A DNA stretch of 64,000 bases from Paulinella micropora (GCA_009731375.1 BJOX01000013.1:1644299-1708298); one strand, 5' to 3'. Positions 26,013 through 37,628 are shown, counted from the stretch's first letter. The notes: generated by a model not told the origin, from the sequence alone. Translations and numbers: made by a program.

Positions 26013-26857
26013 GGATCCATCAAGATATGTGCCCTTAATGTTTCAACCGCCTTATGAACCGCTGGTGGCCACGTACTCCCCGCACCGCACTTGCCCTCTT
26101 TCATGAACAACCGTATTGGTTCCGCGATTTTTGCGAATCCCGGTATGAATTCACTATAGTATTGTGCCAAGGACACAAAGGAGTGTAAATCTGACCTCGT
26201 CGCAGGAAGAGGCATAGCCGCAAGCGCCTCTCGCTTCTTCCTCGCAATCGAACACGTCCCGTTCTCAATGTCGTACCCCAGATACTGTATCCGCTTTTGT
26301 AAGAAGTGGCACTTCTCAGCATTCAACCGGAATCCGAACGCCTTGACCCGTCTCATGATGTCCCGCAAATGTTGTATGTGTTCCTCTACCGAATTTGAGA
26401 AAATGACCACATCATCCAAATACGCGAAGGCGTATCCCGTCGTATCCCCGTACTTCTCCGCAAATTCTGCGTCTCGGAAATTTGCACCCAGCATCTTCGT
26501 CATCGCCTGCTGAAATATGCCCGGTGCCACCTTCAACCCCATCGGCAGAACCTTCCACACGTAGGTTGTCATCCCCACCATGAATGCCGTTAGGTAGCGG
26601 CTTTCCTCCGCTAACGGGATCTGCCAGAATCCGCTTTTCAAATCCAACGTCGAGTATATTTTCGCTTTCTGTAACACCTCTATTCCCCTCTGCACGTCTG
26701 GCACCGGCGTCTCTATCTTCTTGATGATTTCGTTTATCCTCCAATAGTTGATACACATCCGCAACGTTCCGTCTGGTTTCGGCGCCATGCGTACCGGAGA
26801 CGCATACTCCGATAGCCGCGCCTCGATCAATCCCTTTTCCAAAAGTTCCGCTGTCAT
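25928..26857 (-). pseudogene. Ty3-type reverse transcriptase
   Basis: Contains PVRMAPKPDGTLRMCINYW, STLDLKSGFWQIPL (first Asp), VLPMGLKVAPGIFQQAM and FAYLDDVVIFS (YLDD box), then the thumb region up to FAKIAEPIRLFMK. The frame changes near 26000 before RNase H. The upstream copy of its first ~90 codons is duplicated (see 26620-27150). Confidence 0.88.
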
Positions 26858-27150
26858 CTCCCTGGCAATCCGATCCTCATGATGACTTAGCCGCGATCTG
26901 CCAGAATCCGCTTTTCAGATCCAACGTCGAGTATATTTTCGCTTTCTGCAACACCTCTATTCCCCTCCGCACGTCTGACACCGGCGTCTCTATCTTCTTG
27001 ATGATTTCGTTTATCCTCCAATAGTTGATACACATCCGCAACGTTCCGTCTGGTTTCGGCGCCATGCGTACCGGAGACGCATACTCCGATAGCCGCGCCT
27101 CGATCAATCCCTTTTCCAAAAGTTCCGCCGTCATCTCCCTCGCAATCCGA
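26620..27150 (-). repeat. Tandem 265-bp duplication inside the reverse transcriptase
   Basis: The stretch around 26620-26885 repeats at about 26889-27155 with only a handful of substitutions (for example PDVQ/SDVR in the encoded LETPV.DV region). Both copies encode the start of the RT palm. The duplication ends one pol frame prematurely at 26877. It may be real or a join of two element copies. Confidence 0.85.
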
Positions 27151-28562
27151 TCCTCATGATGGCTCAACCGCGAAGGCCGTCCTATCCCCGGTACCTCTTG
27201 CCCCATCTCTCGTTCGAAAACCGCGACGTGGCTTGTCACCGATCCCCCCTCCAAAGGGCCGAAAGCTTGGATGTTGTCTTCCATGACTCCAATAGCCGCA
27301 GCCTTTTCCTCTAACGTGCCTTCCCATGTCTCCGACTGTTCCTGTAACGCCTGTCTCGCCTTATCCGTCTCCTCCTTGATCTGCTCCTCTGTCGCTTGCC
27401 CCTGTATGTCATCCACCGCTATCTCTGCTCCGTCCCCGTCTAAACCCTCCCTCGACCGATATAAGGTTGGTGTCTTCCGCTCTTGATCCGCGAATCTTGC
27501 CAGTTGGTCCATCATCATAGCATACTGAATGGCGTGTGTCCTGTGGTATACCCCGGATATGTGCGTAAACGCTTCATCCCGAATGGAGGCCAAATCCCGA
27601 TCCAGAAGTTCCTCTCGGTATCGCCTATAGCTAGCTATCTTCCTCGATCCAAGTCGGCAAGCCACTATCAACTTCTGTGTGCGACTCGGAATCGGTATCG
27701 GGTCCGCGATTAGGAAATCTTCCACATCGTACCACCACATTTCCGTTCTCCTTCCTACCGGAAACATAATCGTGAAGTCCCCGTGCGAAAGCCGATTTTT
27801 CAATGTCTTCTTGATCTGGGACACCGAATCCGCTACCATGGGTTGGCTTCCCCACCGCTCCTGCAGGAAGTTCAAAATCTCCACCTTGGCCTGGCTAGGC
27901 TTGCCCGTATTGCATGCTACATATTGCGCCATAAGCATCACCCGTGTATCCATTTCCTTATGCTGGTATCCTAAATCTCGCCCGTGTTTCGGAAAACCTT
28001 CCGAGGCCTCCTCCCTCTGTCTCCGGAAATACTCCAACCTCGTGTCGACCAGAGCAACGATTCTGGCCCTCGTCCACTCATCCTCCGACTCGCTCTCCTC
28101 TTCCTCCTCCTCGTGTTCCCCAATTGCAAAAACCTCCTGCTCCGCTGCCTTATTCTCCTCTCCCTTCTCAATCTCTACCCGTGCCGCCCTGGAACCATTC
28201 GCCACCCATGCCCCCGGTATGTCTCCTTGTCTCTCCTCTGAGTCGTATTCCACCACTCGATACACCGGAGCGTTTTCCCCCCGTCCATACCGTACCTCTT
28301 CTCTGTGACAGTCGATGTGAGTGTGCATCCTTTTCAGCGCTTCAAAGCTCCACAGGAGTCCCTCTGTATATGCCGGAACGACCCAAAACCTGTGTGTATA
28401 TGTATTCCCCCCTTCCAGATCAAACGCCAGCAGTATCGTGCCCGTCATCGGCGTTGTACCCGACACCCCCTTCACCCAACCCCGTGTCGCCCGAAACCGC
28501 TCCTTGAACCATGGTTGTTGCCCGTCATATGTCGTCCGGAGGTCGTTAGTCATGTTTGACAT
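26877..28562 (-). pseudogene. Ty3-type protease C-terminus, gag-like linker and RT start
   Basis: The first ~95 residues (GVSGTTPMTGTILLAFDL ... RFWVVPAYTEGLLWSFEAL ... IDCHREEV) resemble the second half of a retropepsin; the D-T/S-G active-site half is not present. An acidic segment follows, then a helical region with WGSQPMVADSVSQIKKTL and RLGSRKIASYRRYREE that I cannot name. It could be a capsid-like domain in an unusual place. The last part begins the RT and runs into the tandem duplication. Confidence 0.6.
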
Positions 28563-29243
28563 GTTTTCTTTATTTTTTCTGCAGGAATTTGTGCTGATGA
28601 TTAAAAAGTAACAATGTTATTTGAATAATAAAATTCAAATTAAAATTGGTGCTAATCTTGCTACAAACGCCAAGAAAACGTACGAAATATATACAAAAAC
28701 CACTGCACAACTTTTTCGAAAAAGTTCTTCACGCAAACCGCCACAAAATATGGTTTTGCTCAATAGGGTTTCACCGAAAATATCGGTGGGACTTTGGGGA
28801 ATTTTAGGGGGAAAAGGAATTGTAATGGGGAAAAGGTAGTTGGGAAGGGTCTTCAATTCGCTTCTCGTTCTATCTTCAACCTTATTTTCTTATGAAGCCA
28901 GTTGAGACATAAGCAGAAACAGTGCAAACTTTGTAAAATATATTAAGATTTATTGAAAGAAATTGTATTTTTTATATGTGTTCCATAGAATGACTAATTA
29001 TTTATTAAATTTACTATTTAAGAACGATTTAAACAGACTCAATCTCTACTTTTCAGTTCCTCCGCTCATCCCCTTCTTTTTGACATTTCGTTCGCTAAAA
29101 TTCCCTGATTTTGCGGTGCTTGGCCTGGACCGGCCAAACTAGGAAGACCATGCTTGCCAAAGTAGTTTGGAATCTTTGGAGAACTCTCTCCACATAGCGT
29201 TCTGTGCATGTTGATTATTAAATATGTTTCGATGATCACTCTT
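28563..29243. other. AT-rich spacer, no gene seen
   Basis: It separates the retroelement from the GC-rich block. Base composition changes sharply near 29.28 kb, inside the 3' end of the helicase gene. Confidence 0.5.
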
Positions 29244-30519
29244 TCAATACCGTTCATAAATTTTTGTCCGGTTTCTCGGCTTCCTCGCTACAAAACGGGC
29301 CTTGGCACAGTGGTCCCTGCGCATGGCCGTGTCCTGGCTGTCGAGCCTGGCGTACACGAGGTAGTACACCGGCACTTGGCGGGGCTCGGCGCCTGTGCCC
29401 CTGCCGCCTAGGCGCTGCACTCGGCCGACCACTTGGGAGTCCTGTGCGTACGTGTAACCTGGCTCCAGCACCAGCAGGCCGTCGGCATACGTCAGGTTGA
29501 GCCCTACCCCGCCCGCCTTCTTGGATAAGAGCAGCAGCACGAGCCCGGGAGGAGGGGCCGGCGCCCAGAACAGGGCCTCGGCGCTAGCTCTGGCCTGCTT
29601 CGGAGTGTCGCCGCTGAAGTGCAGGACTTGCCAGGGGGGCAGTAGCACCCGCACCCACTCGCTCGTCGCGACCCAGCGGCCGGTCTGGTGCGTCTGGCCC
29701 CAGCGCCGCAGTGTCTGGTACACAAACTCGAACTTGGCCAAGAGCACCGGGGAGGCAGCTCCGTCGGGGCGGGGTCCTCCGGCCAGGCCCGCTGAGCGCC
29801 GAGTTGCCGCAGGGGATTCTTGAGCTCTGCCTGGCTCAGGGCTGGCGGCCAGCTCTCGGCGTCGTCTTCGCCGCCGGCCCGCCGCACGAGCTTGCGGCTG
29901 AGGACCTCGAGTGGTAGCCCGGGGCTCAGCCTCTTGCGCTTGCGCTGCAGCGAGTCCACGAGCCGGACGCAGGGCCCGGGCTCTTCACTGCCCCAGGGCA
30001 CCAGGGGATGACTGCACAGGCCCCGCAGCTGCGCCCGGAGCTGCCGGATGAGGCGCAGCAGCTGCGAGAGCCGCTGGCGCTGTGCGGGGCCGCGCTGGCG
30101 GCCCCTGAGCAGGGAGGCGTACTCGCGGCTCTGGAGGTTGAGGCTGGCGGTGATGCGGTCGTACTTGGCGTGTGCGTGCCTGGGCCAGCCGTGCGCGGAG
30201 AGGTACTGGACCTGGTGGGTCAGCCGTGGCATCGACTGGCGGATGTGCGCCGTGTCCTCGGCCTGCACCTCGATACAGCGTGGCTGGATCAGGTCTTGCA
30301 TGGCTGAGCGCAGGTCGGCTTCCTGGACGTCATCCTTGCCCCCGTGCACCTGGCCGGTCAAGAGGAACCAGGCCGACACATTTTCACGCGGCCGCCTAGC
30401 AAGGGGTTGGCGGCGCCAAAGACTTCGGCGTACCGGGGTAGCTCGCCAACCTCGTTCGGCACCGCGTTCTTGAAGTGGTGGCTCTCGTCCACGACCAGGA
30501 CCTGGAACAGGTCCCGGGC
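29244..30519 (-). pseudogene. SNF2-like (superfamily 2) helicase, 5' end lost in gap, two frame breaks
   Basis: Minus strand. Next to the gap the sequence encodes LFQVLVVDESHHFKNAVP, a DEAH-type Walker B. A frame change near 30395 leads to WFLLTGQVHGG (motif III position), and then to a long helical region with GLCSHPLVPWG, as in SNF2 proteins. Another change near 29760 leads to the second helicase lobe, LLLLSKKAGGVGLNL (motif V) and QDSQVVGRVQRLGG (motif VI), ending KPRNRTKIYERY. Walker A is in the 564-base gap. The frame breaks may be sequencing errors in GC-rich DNA, so the gene may be intact in reality. SNF2-like helicases are common in large DNA viruses and in hosts; the neighbourhood favours a viral origin. 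Confidence 0.75.
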
Positions 30520-31480
30520 NNNNNNNNNNNNNNNNNNNNNNNNNNNNNNNNNNNNNNNNNNNNNNNNNNNNNNNNNNNNNNNNNNNNNNNNNNNNNNNNN
30601 NNNNNNNNNNNNNNNNNNNNNNNNNNNNNNNNNNNNNNNNNNNNNNNNNNNNNNNNNNNNNNNNNNNNNNNNNNNNNNNNNNNNNNNNNNNNNNNNNNNN
30701 NNNNNNNNNNNNNNNNNNNNNNNNNNNNNNNNNNNNNNNNNNNNNNNNNNNNNNNNNNNNNNNNNNNNNNNNNNNNNNNNNNNNNNNNNNNNNNNNNNNN
30801 NNNNNNNNNNNNNNNNNNNNNNNNNNNNNNNNNNNNNNNNNNNNNNNNNNNNNNNNNNNNNNNNNNNNNNNNNNNNNNNNNNNNNNNNNNNNNNNNNNNN
30901 NNNNNNNNNNNNNNNNNNNNNNNNNNNNNNNNNNNNNNNNNNNNNNNNNNNNNNNNNNNNNNNNNNNNNNNNNNNNNNNNNNNNNNNNNNNNNNNNNNNN
31001 NNNNNNNNNNNNNNNNNNNNNNNNNNNNNNNNNNNNNNNNNNNNNNNNNNNNNNNNNNNNNNNNNNNNNNNNNNNNNNNNNNNGGGGGGGGGGGGGGGGG
31101 GCACCCCCTCCCACGGGCACGTGCGCCCGTGGGCGGCGGCACGCCTGCCCGCACGCCGCCCGGCCGCGGGCGCTGGTTGGCAGCGGCACGTCCCGGCACT
31201 CCCCTGGCCGGCGGGCGCCCGTGGGCGGCGGCACGTGCCGGCATTCCCCTGGCCGGCGGGCGCCCGTGGGCGGCGGCACGCCTGCCCGCACGCCGCCCGG
31301 CCGCGGGCGCCTGTGGGCGGTGGCACGCACCGGCTGGCGCCGACCCCCCCCTGTCCTCCCCTCCCCAGGGCGCGCGCGAGCGGCGCGCACGGCGGGCCCG
31401 TGGCAGCACGCGGCGGTGCGCGCTCTCTCCTGACTGTGGGCACGCGCGGGGGGGGGGGGGGGGGGGGGCGNNNNNNNNNN
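30520..31480. other. 564-base gap, GC-rich minisatellite, 10-N join
   Basis: N at 30520-31083 followed by poly-G. Then 31100-31350 holds a GC-rich minisatellite built on GGGCGCCCGTGGGCGGCGGCAC-like units of variable spacing. A poly-G run and N10 (31471-31480) end it. Open frames through it are composition artefacts. Confidence 0.75.
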
Positions 31481-31568
31481 CCCGGGCTGGACCACCGTGT
31501 GCTGCTCACAAACTCACTGGACCGCAGGCCAGTCAGACAAGCTAACTTTCCTACGCCCAGCCCACGAC

Positions 31569-33691
31569 ATGCTCAGTACCGCTGGCACCTATACCGTGCT
31601 GCACCCGTCGCACGGGGAGTGAAGCTGATCTTTGCGGCCGAGGAAGAACCCGACTGTGCCCGCGTCGAGCTGCGAGAGAGCCTGCAGGCCCTGCTGGACT
31701 ACGTCTGCGATCCGGCGCACGGCTTTCCGGCGAACCCCTGGGCCGCGCAGGCGCTGCCGCCGCTGCAACAGCTGCTAGCCCGGGCGGACTTTGTCGCGCA
31801 CTGCGCCGAGCTGGACCAGCAAGAAGAAAAGCCGGCGGGGCACGCCGAGGGCCAGCTGCGGGACTTGGTCCAGCGTGCACCGGGAGTACGCCTGCCCGTC
31901 CTGGATGGCGTGTGGCGCAAGGGCGACTGGGACCGGCTCAGTGACCTCGTGGCCGCGCTGCACACGGCGACCGACTACTACCAGCACTTGCACGCCCAGC
32001 AGGAGGCGGCCCTGATGCACGGCCACGGCCTGCAGGAGGACGCGGAGCTCGCGGCGGGCAGCGACGAAATCACCAATTGCTTGTTGCAGCGCCTCCATCC
32101 CTACACGCAGGTGGTGCAGGCGGTGCGTGCGGTGCTGGAATCGGAGCTCGGCGGGGCGGGGGCGGCAGCGGCGGCGGAGCCTGATCTGCCGGCCCGGAAG
32201 AAGGTCCGGGGCGGGGCAGCGACACGCACGCAGTGCTTCCTGGTGCCCCAGGCGCTGGAGGAGCTGGTGGTCCGCGGGCGCCCCGCCATACTAGCCCTAG
32301 CCGCGCGCCAGCTCGTGCAGCTGGACTCGGCCGAGCAACTCAAGGAACTAGTGCAGGAGCTGCGCACCGAGACGCGTTGGAAGCCCAGGCCCCTGGGTAC
32401 GTCGTTGCCGGCGGCGCAGGCCAAGGCGCTGGTGCGCAGCCGGCAGTTCTACGGGTGCCTGTACGTGGCGGCGATGGCTGCGCAGGCGACGGCGGTGGTG
32501 TGCAGCGTCGAGGCCATCAGCAACTTCCGCCAGCGCAAGGGGCTCCTGCCGGTGGTGGACACCCTCAAGCAGCTGCAGCACCGCGTGCTCGGCTTCGGCG
32601 CGGACCTAGTGGCCCGGCAGCGCCTGCTGTGCGTGTTGTACAGCTTTGCTAGGCTGTGGGCGGCCACCGGCCAGAGCCTGAGCGTGCCCGTGACCGAGCT
32701 GTACACGCTGGCGTTGGAGGCCCTGCCCCTGGCGCTGACCCCGGTGCTCCAGGCCAAGCGCACGGCCGGGCGTGGCGCCTCGTTGCTGCAAGTAGATCCC
32801 GTGAGCCGGGCCCGCCGCCTAGCCAGCTTGCCGCTGCTGGGCTCCGGCCTCGGCGGCCCGGAGCGCCGGTGCTTTAGCTTGTCGCGCACTGGCCGGGCCG
32901 AGCCACAGACCCAGACGACGGAACTGCGCTTGCTGGAGGACACGGCCCGGGGGCGCCTGTACCTGCCCGTGTGCCTGGCGCCGACCGAACGCCCCACCGG
33001 ACTGCAGAGCTCCGAGCTGGTGACCGAGGCGGGCCGAGCGCTGCAGGCCCTGGCCCGGGCTGTCTGCGTGGACCCCGCTACGTCGGCCCTGCTGGCCTGG
33101 CGGCCCGAGAGCGTGCAGAGGGCGGCCGAGGCAGCCCCCGGCCCGGCCCAGGCCCGGCTGGCTTTGCTGCCCAACGCCTTTGGGACGGGTGCGCCGGAGT
33201 GCTCCATCACGGCCTACCGGGGCGGGCTGAGCTACACCCTGGCGGGCCAGCCCCTGGACACCAAGGGGGCGCTGCCCGGCACCTGGCGCAGGAGCTCGTA
33301 CCGGCCCAGCGGCCTGGCCTGCTTCGCGGCGCACTCTCGCCAGGTCCTGCGCACCTCGGCCGAACAGCACGAAGTGGAGTCTCTGGCGTGGGCACCCGAC
33401 ATGTGCCAGTGCTTCGCCTCGGAGCGGCGCTGCACCGAGTGGCTGCAACGTTGGTGGGACCGGCCCGGCAGCGAGCGCTTCGAGCTGGTCGTGGACGGGC
33501 GGGCCTCGTGGACGGGACTGCAGTGCGTCGACGCGCAGCAACACACCGACCAAGGCCGGGCACAACTGTTCGCGCTGTCGGTCCACCTGGGCCCGGCACC
33601 CGCGCCGCCGGCGAACGCGGAGGCAGACGACGGGGAGGAAGTGGAGGAAGTCGAAGAGATCGAGCCGGAGCCGCTGGATGGGGAGGAGTAG
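31569..33691 (+). CDS. Large unidentified protein of the GC-rich virus-like block
   Basis: I place the start at ATG 31569 (MLSTAGTYTVLHPSHG). That frame stops at 31618-31620, but a one-base change near 31615 joins it to a long open frame that continues VKLIFAAEEEPDC to the stop at 33691. The product is about 705 aa and mostly helical. It has a basic KKVRGG near the middle, several Cys in the C-terminal third (ECSITAYRGG, CQCFASERRC) and a strongly acidic tail (EEVEEVEEIEPE). No domain was recognised. It ends tail-to-tail with the next gene and shares a short A+T-rich polyadenylation segment with it. It could be a structural or replication accessory protein; I cannot choose. Confidence 0.65.
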
Positions 33692-33810
33692 GCCTGACGA
33701 CGACGACGTGACTCTGTTTCTTTCTCTCTCTCTCTTTCCCTCTCTCGTCGCACAAGACAAACATGCACCTAGATTGAACAAACACGTAGGCTCTTGTTTC
33801 TAGCCAAGAA

Positions 33811-33819
33811 TTTATTAAA
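33811..33819. terminator. Bidirectional polyadenylation signals
   Basis: TTTATTAAA reads ATTAAA on the plus strand (33814-33819), 120 bases after the 33691 stop. On the minus strand it reads AATAAA (33816-33811), 90 bases after the 33905 stop. Confidence 0.55.
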
Positions 33820-33904
33820 AAGCTATTTACGGATTTTCTGTCTCTCGTTCTCGTGTCTGCCGGCTGAGTGCCAAGCGCGAGCGCCGTTCCGGGGCTGTGC
33901 TACC

Positions 33905-35956
33905 TTAGCTTGAGTTTGGTGTCTGTTCTTGTCCGTGCTCGNNNNNNNNNNAGTGCTCGGTAATCGCGCCTTTCGCAAGCTGCCAGACCGCTTGGGCGTC
34001 ATGGTCAATGGGCCACAGAGCCTCGAGGCAGCAAAGCAGAGCCAGCTCCACTTCCGCTGGTACTTCAGCTGGAGGCGTGTACCACCAGTTCCAAACACAC
34101 AGGTCTGTGTCTGGTTCGTCCGCAACGCTAGGCAGCTGTGGCAGGTCAGGCGCCTGCCGGAACCTCCGCCGGAACCTCTTGGCTAGCAACTGGAGCACCC
34201 CCCTGCGCCACCTGATAGCCTGCTCTGGTCCCGTTGGCGCAAAGGCCGCTGCCAACAGCCAGGCTCCCGCCCGCCAGAAGGCTAGCAGCTGGCTGCGCCC
34301 GCCGCTGTACTCCGCCTGGACCAAGTTCTCGACTGTGTCTGGATTAAGCCAGGCCGAGGCCCGTTGAAGCTCAGGGTTAGCCTCGGGGCAGTCGCGCTGG
34401 GTCAATCGTTGCCGTAGCTCAGCGCAGGCTAGGCGAAGCAAGTCTGTGTTTTCCAGGGCTTCTGTCACCACTCGCCTAAACTGCAGTCCGCGTGGATATG
34501 GCTCCCCCTCTTTTTCCAGCGCCACCCGCTGCTGGCCGGTCAGGACGCCCTGCGCACAGAGCAGGCGCAGCCTAGCGCGCAAGTACAGCGACCCGGACGG
34601 TTGGAGCACAGTGTAACGCCTAGGCAGACCAAGCAGAGCTGTCAGCGCGGCAGAAAGCGTGGCCTCGTCCACGGCCCGGTTCTGCAACGTGGGCAGAGTT
34701 ATTCCGTGCAGGCGCTGCAGCTCGAACAAGAACAGGCTGGGCCAGCACGGAGCGCCCGCAAAGAGCCAACGCTCGACTTGCAACGACAACAACAGGGAGT
34801 TCACGTCCCGCAGCGTCTCCAGTACCTTCGGATCGGCATCAACTGCTGGCAGCTCTCTACGCGGGGCGGCCGGCTCAGACAATCCATTTTGATCGACTGC
34901 TAGGCCATGGTCGCTGACTTGAACAGCGAGCCCTTCTTCACTGTCATACTTCAGCTCGCGCCGAAACCAAGCGGGCAAGTCCGTGGCTAACCAATCCAGT
35001 TTTAGGGCGGCTGCGGTGACGTCGACGTCGCCCCAACCCTTCTGGACTGTCATAACACGAAAACCCTGCACCTGCAAGGACATCTCAGCTTGTTCGATGT
35101 CAAGCAGCAGGCGGTCGGTCCAGGGGCCAACCACTGAGCGTAGCGCCACGCTGCCCGGCAGCTGGAGCTCACACTCTAAGTCCTCCTTACTAAGTGTTCC
35201 TGGCTCTGGCGCCTGTACTAGCAGCTCTTGTACCTTGGGACAGCCAAACACCGTAACGAGCTTGGCTGGAGGTAAGACCAGGTTCTGTAGCGCCTGGCAA
35301 TTCCGCACCAGCACCTCGGTGTACCGACGCCTTGCCCTAACGAGGTGGACCCTCTTCAGCGCAGGGCTATGCTCGAGTTTGATACAAAGATTCGCTTTCT
35401 CCTCCTGCCATTGTCCACCCTCGTGACTACTCCTGACCTCGTGGATACCGCGACAGTGAGACATCTTAAGAAATTTCGGTGTTCTAAGAAAGGAGAGAGT
35501 GAACCTTCTTTCCCCTGCGGCAGAGTCCGAAACCATGCTCACTTGGTCGAAGAGGAGCTTAGTCACAGACGCTAGAGTGAGTTCTGAGAGCCCGTGGTAC
35601 CGGAGCTGGACATTCTGCAGTCTCACGTTGGTAGCGTTGATGGTCCAGGCCAGGAGTTGTGCCGGGACTTGGAGCTGGCCCTCGCGGTAACAGTCCAGGT
35701 TGACGGTTGTTATGCAGGGCCACAGCGACTGGGGCCCGGCAGACTCGGAGAGAGCCAGGTCCCGCAGAAATTCTTCTATTCTTACACACTCTTCCCCGGT
35801 ATCTGCACGGATGCGTAGCTCTAGCTGCATGTTCCGTCGTTTAGAGTCCTCTTGCCTAGCCCAGGCTGCAGCCACACGGGCTCCTACGCTGTCCTGAGAA
35901 CCGCGGTGGGCGGCTTGCTGCAGTGCCTGCTGCCATACAACATGGAAATCGTCCAT
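33905..35956 (-). CDS. Unidentified ~680-aa protein with leucine-rich-repeat-like half
   Basis: The start is ATG at 35956 (MDDFHVVWQQAL); the open frame upstream is poly-G gap sequence and is not used. Residues ~55-260 have regularly spaced aliphatic positions (LQNVQLRYHGLSELTLA, LKRVHLVRARRRYTEVLV, LQNLVLPPAKLVTVFG) in the manner of leucine-rich repeats. The C-terminal half is helical, with RWRRGVLQLLAKRFRRRFRQ basic helices. A 10-N join (33942-33951) falls 12 codons before the stop. Its flanks share GTGCTCG, so the true end is probably continuous (AITEH then GQEQTPNSS). A substrate-recognition or F-box/LRR-type role is possible but no F-box is seen. Confidence 0.7.
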   Translation of the reverse strand: MDDFHVVWQQALQQAAHRGSQDSVGARVAAAWARQEDSKRRNMQLELRIRADTGEECVRIEEFLRDLALSESAGPQSLWPCITTVNLDCYREGQLQVPAQLLAWTINATNVRLQNVQLRYHGLSELTLASVTKLLFDQVSMVSDSAAGERRFTLSFLRTPKFLKMSHCRGIHEVRSSHEGGQWQEEKANLCIKLEHSPALKRVHLVRARRRYTEVLVRNCQALQNLVLPPAKLVTVFGCPKVQELLVQAPEPGTLSKEDLECELQLPGSVALRSVVGPWTDRLLLDIEQAEMSLQVQGFRVMTVQKGWGDVDVTAAALKLDWLATDLPAWFRRELKYDSEEGLAVQVSDHGLAVDQNGLSEPAAPRRELPAVDADPKVLETLRDVNSLLLSLQVERWLFAGAPCWPSLFLFELQRLHGITLPTLQNRAVDEATLSAALTALLGLPRRYTVLQPSGSLYLRARLRLLCAQGVLTGQQRVALEKEGEPYPRGLQFRRVVTEALENTDLLRLACAELRQRLTQRDCPEANPELQRASAWLNPDTVENLVQAEYSGGRSQLLAFWRAGAWLLAAAFAPTGPEQAIRWRRGVLQLLAKRFRRRFRQAPDLPQLPSVADEPDTDLCVWNWWYTPPAEVPAEVELALLCCLEALWPIDHDAQAVWQLAKGAITEHXXXXEHGQEQTPNSS

Positions 35957-36469
<513 letters not shown>

Positions 36470-36810
36470 CGGCGGTGGGGCGACGACGACCACGAGCACC
36501 GCCCCGGCCGGCGGTGGGGCGACGACGACCACGAGCACCGCCCCGGCCGGCGGTGGGGCGACGACGACCACGAGCACCGCGCCGGCCGGGGCGGCGGTGG
36601 GGCGACGACGACCACGAGCACCGCGCCGGCCGGCGGTGGGGCGACGACGACCACGAGCGCCGCCCCGGCCGGCGGTGGGGCGACGACGACCACGAGCACC
36701 GCCCCGGCCGGCGGTGGGGCGACGACGACCACGAGCACCGCCCCGGCCGGCGGTGGGGCGACGACGACCACGAGCACTGCGGCCGCCACCACGAGCACCG
36801 CCCCGGCCGG
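36470..36810 (+). repeat. 39-bp coding minisatellite
   Basis: Unit GGCGGTGGGGCGACGACGAC plus CACGAGCACCGCCCCGGCC, about eight and a half copies, one with an extra 6 bases near 36588 and a deleted form near 36783. Length is a multiple of three, so frame is kept. Confidence 0.9.
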
Positions 36811-37628
36811 CGGAACGAGCAACGGGACCGCGGCCCTGGTCGGCAACATCGAGTGGTTTATCAATGACACCTCGGTGCCACTCGTGCTGCCGTTCGAGCC
36901 CCCGGCCCCGGGGACGGTCCGCCGGCGCTTGGCCCAGGCGCCAACCAACTATACCGACGAGGGCTCGGAGGTCGACTGGGGGGACAACCAAACCTCGTGC
37001 TGCTATATACCCTTTGTGCCCTGCGCTCACAACTACTCGCAGCGTGGCGTGTACGACATTCGGATCACCTCGGAGGCCGCGCCGGGCTGGTCCCTGGCCC
37101 ACACCGACCCCATACTCGCGGCCGGCCTGCTGCGCATCCACCAGTGGGGCCCCGTCAGCCTGCACCCTAGGGGAGCACTTCCGGGGGGCCTCCTCTCTGC
37201 TGAGCGTGCCGCCGACCCCGCCACCCCCCAGCCCGCACGGCCCCCTCCGGTCGTTGGCCAGGTCCTTCGAGGGCGCGACACTCTTCAACAGCTCCCTCAG
37301 CGCTTGGGACGTCAGCTCGGTCACTTCCTTCGTCGGGACCTTCCGTGGCGCCAGCAGGTTCGACTCGGACCTGGCGTCCTGGCGCCTGGGCCCCGCTGAC
37401 CTGGACCTGAGCTCCATGTTCGAGGGCGCGCGGTCCTTCAACCGCAGCCTGGCCGCCTGGAACGTGAGCGGCGTCGTCACTATGCAAAGACTGTTTTTCG
37501 GCGCTTCGTCGCTGCGCCAGGACCTGTCGCGCTGGGACCTGGCCAACCTGGCGGCGGGGTCGGGCTGCCGGGACATCGCCGACCGCACGCGCGTGAGCCT
37601 GCGGTTGGGAGAGGCCTGTAACATCTAG
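36470..37628 (+). CDS. Surface protein: Thr/Ala/Gly-rich stalk, PKD-like domain, DUF285 (BspA-type) repeats; 5' end missing
   Basis: Right of the gap a 39-bp minisatellite encodes GGGATTTTSTAPA modules (about eight), a stalk-like, probably O-glycosylated linker. Next comes a domain with VDWGDNQTS and CAHNYSQRGVYDIRIT, the pattern of PKD domains. A frame change near 37165-37175 leads to FEGATLFNSSLSAWDVSSV, FRGASRFDSDLASW and FEGARSFNRSLAAWNVSGV. These are the repeats of the DUF285/BspA family, common in surface proteins of parasites, protists and giant viruses. Stop at 37628. N-terminal signal sequence not visible because of the gap. The two halves fit one protein, so the frame change is probably an error. 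Confidence 0.75.

Larger units (their letters stand above)
22733..28562 (-). mobile_element. Decayed Ty3-type (Metaviridae-like) retrotransposon
   Basis: Minus strand order from 28562 downwards: protease C-terminal part, a gag-like or linker region, reverse transcriptase, RNase H, linker, integrase, chromatin-binding-like C-terminus. That order (RT-RH before IN) is the Ty3 type. The reading frame is broken at least five times, and it is interrupted by a 265-bp tandem duplication and a poly-C gap. The active-site half of the protease and any upstream gag are missing, so the copy is 5' truncated near 28.6 kb. Confidence 0.85.

Noticed and set aside
30344-31545. Plus- and minus-strand ORFs crossing the 30.5-31.1 kb gap
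   Set aside because: Mostly N and GC-rich minisatellite; only the helicase segment has recognisable motifs.
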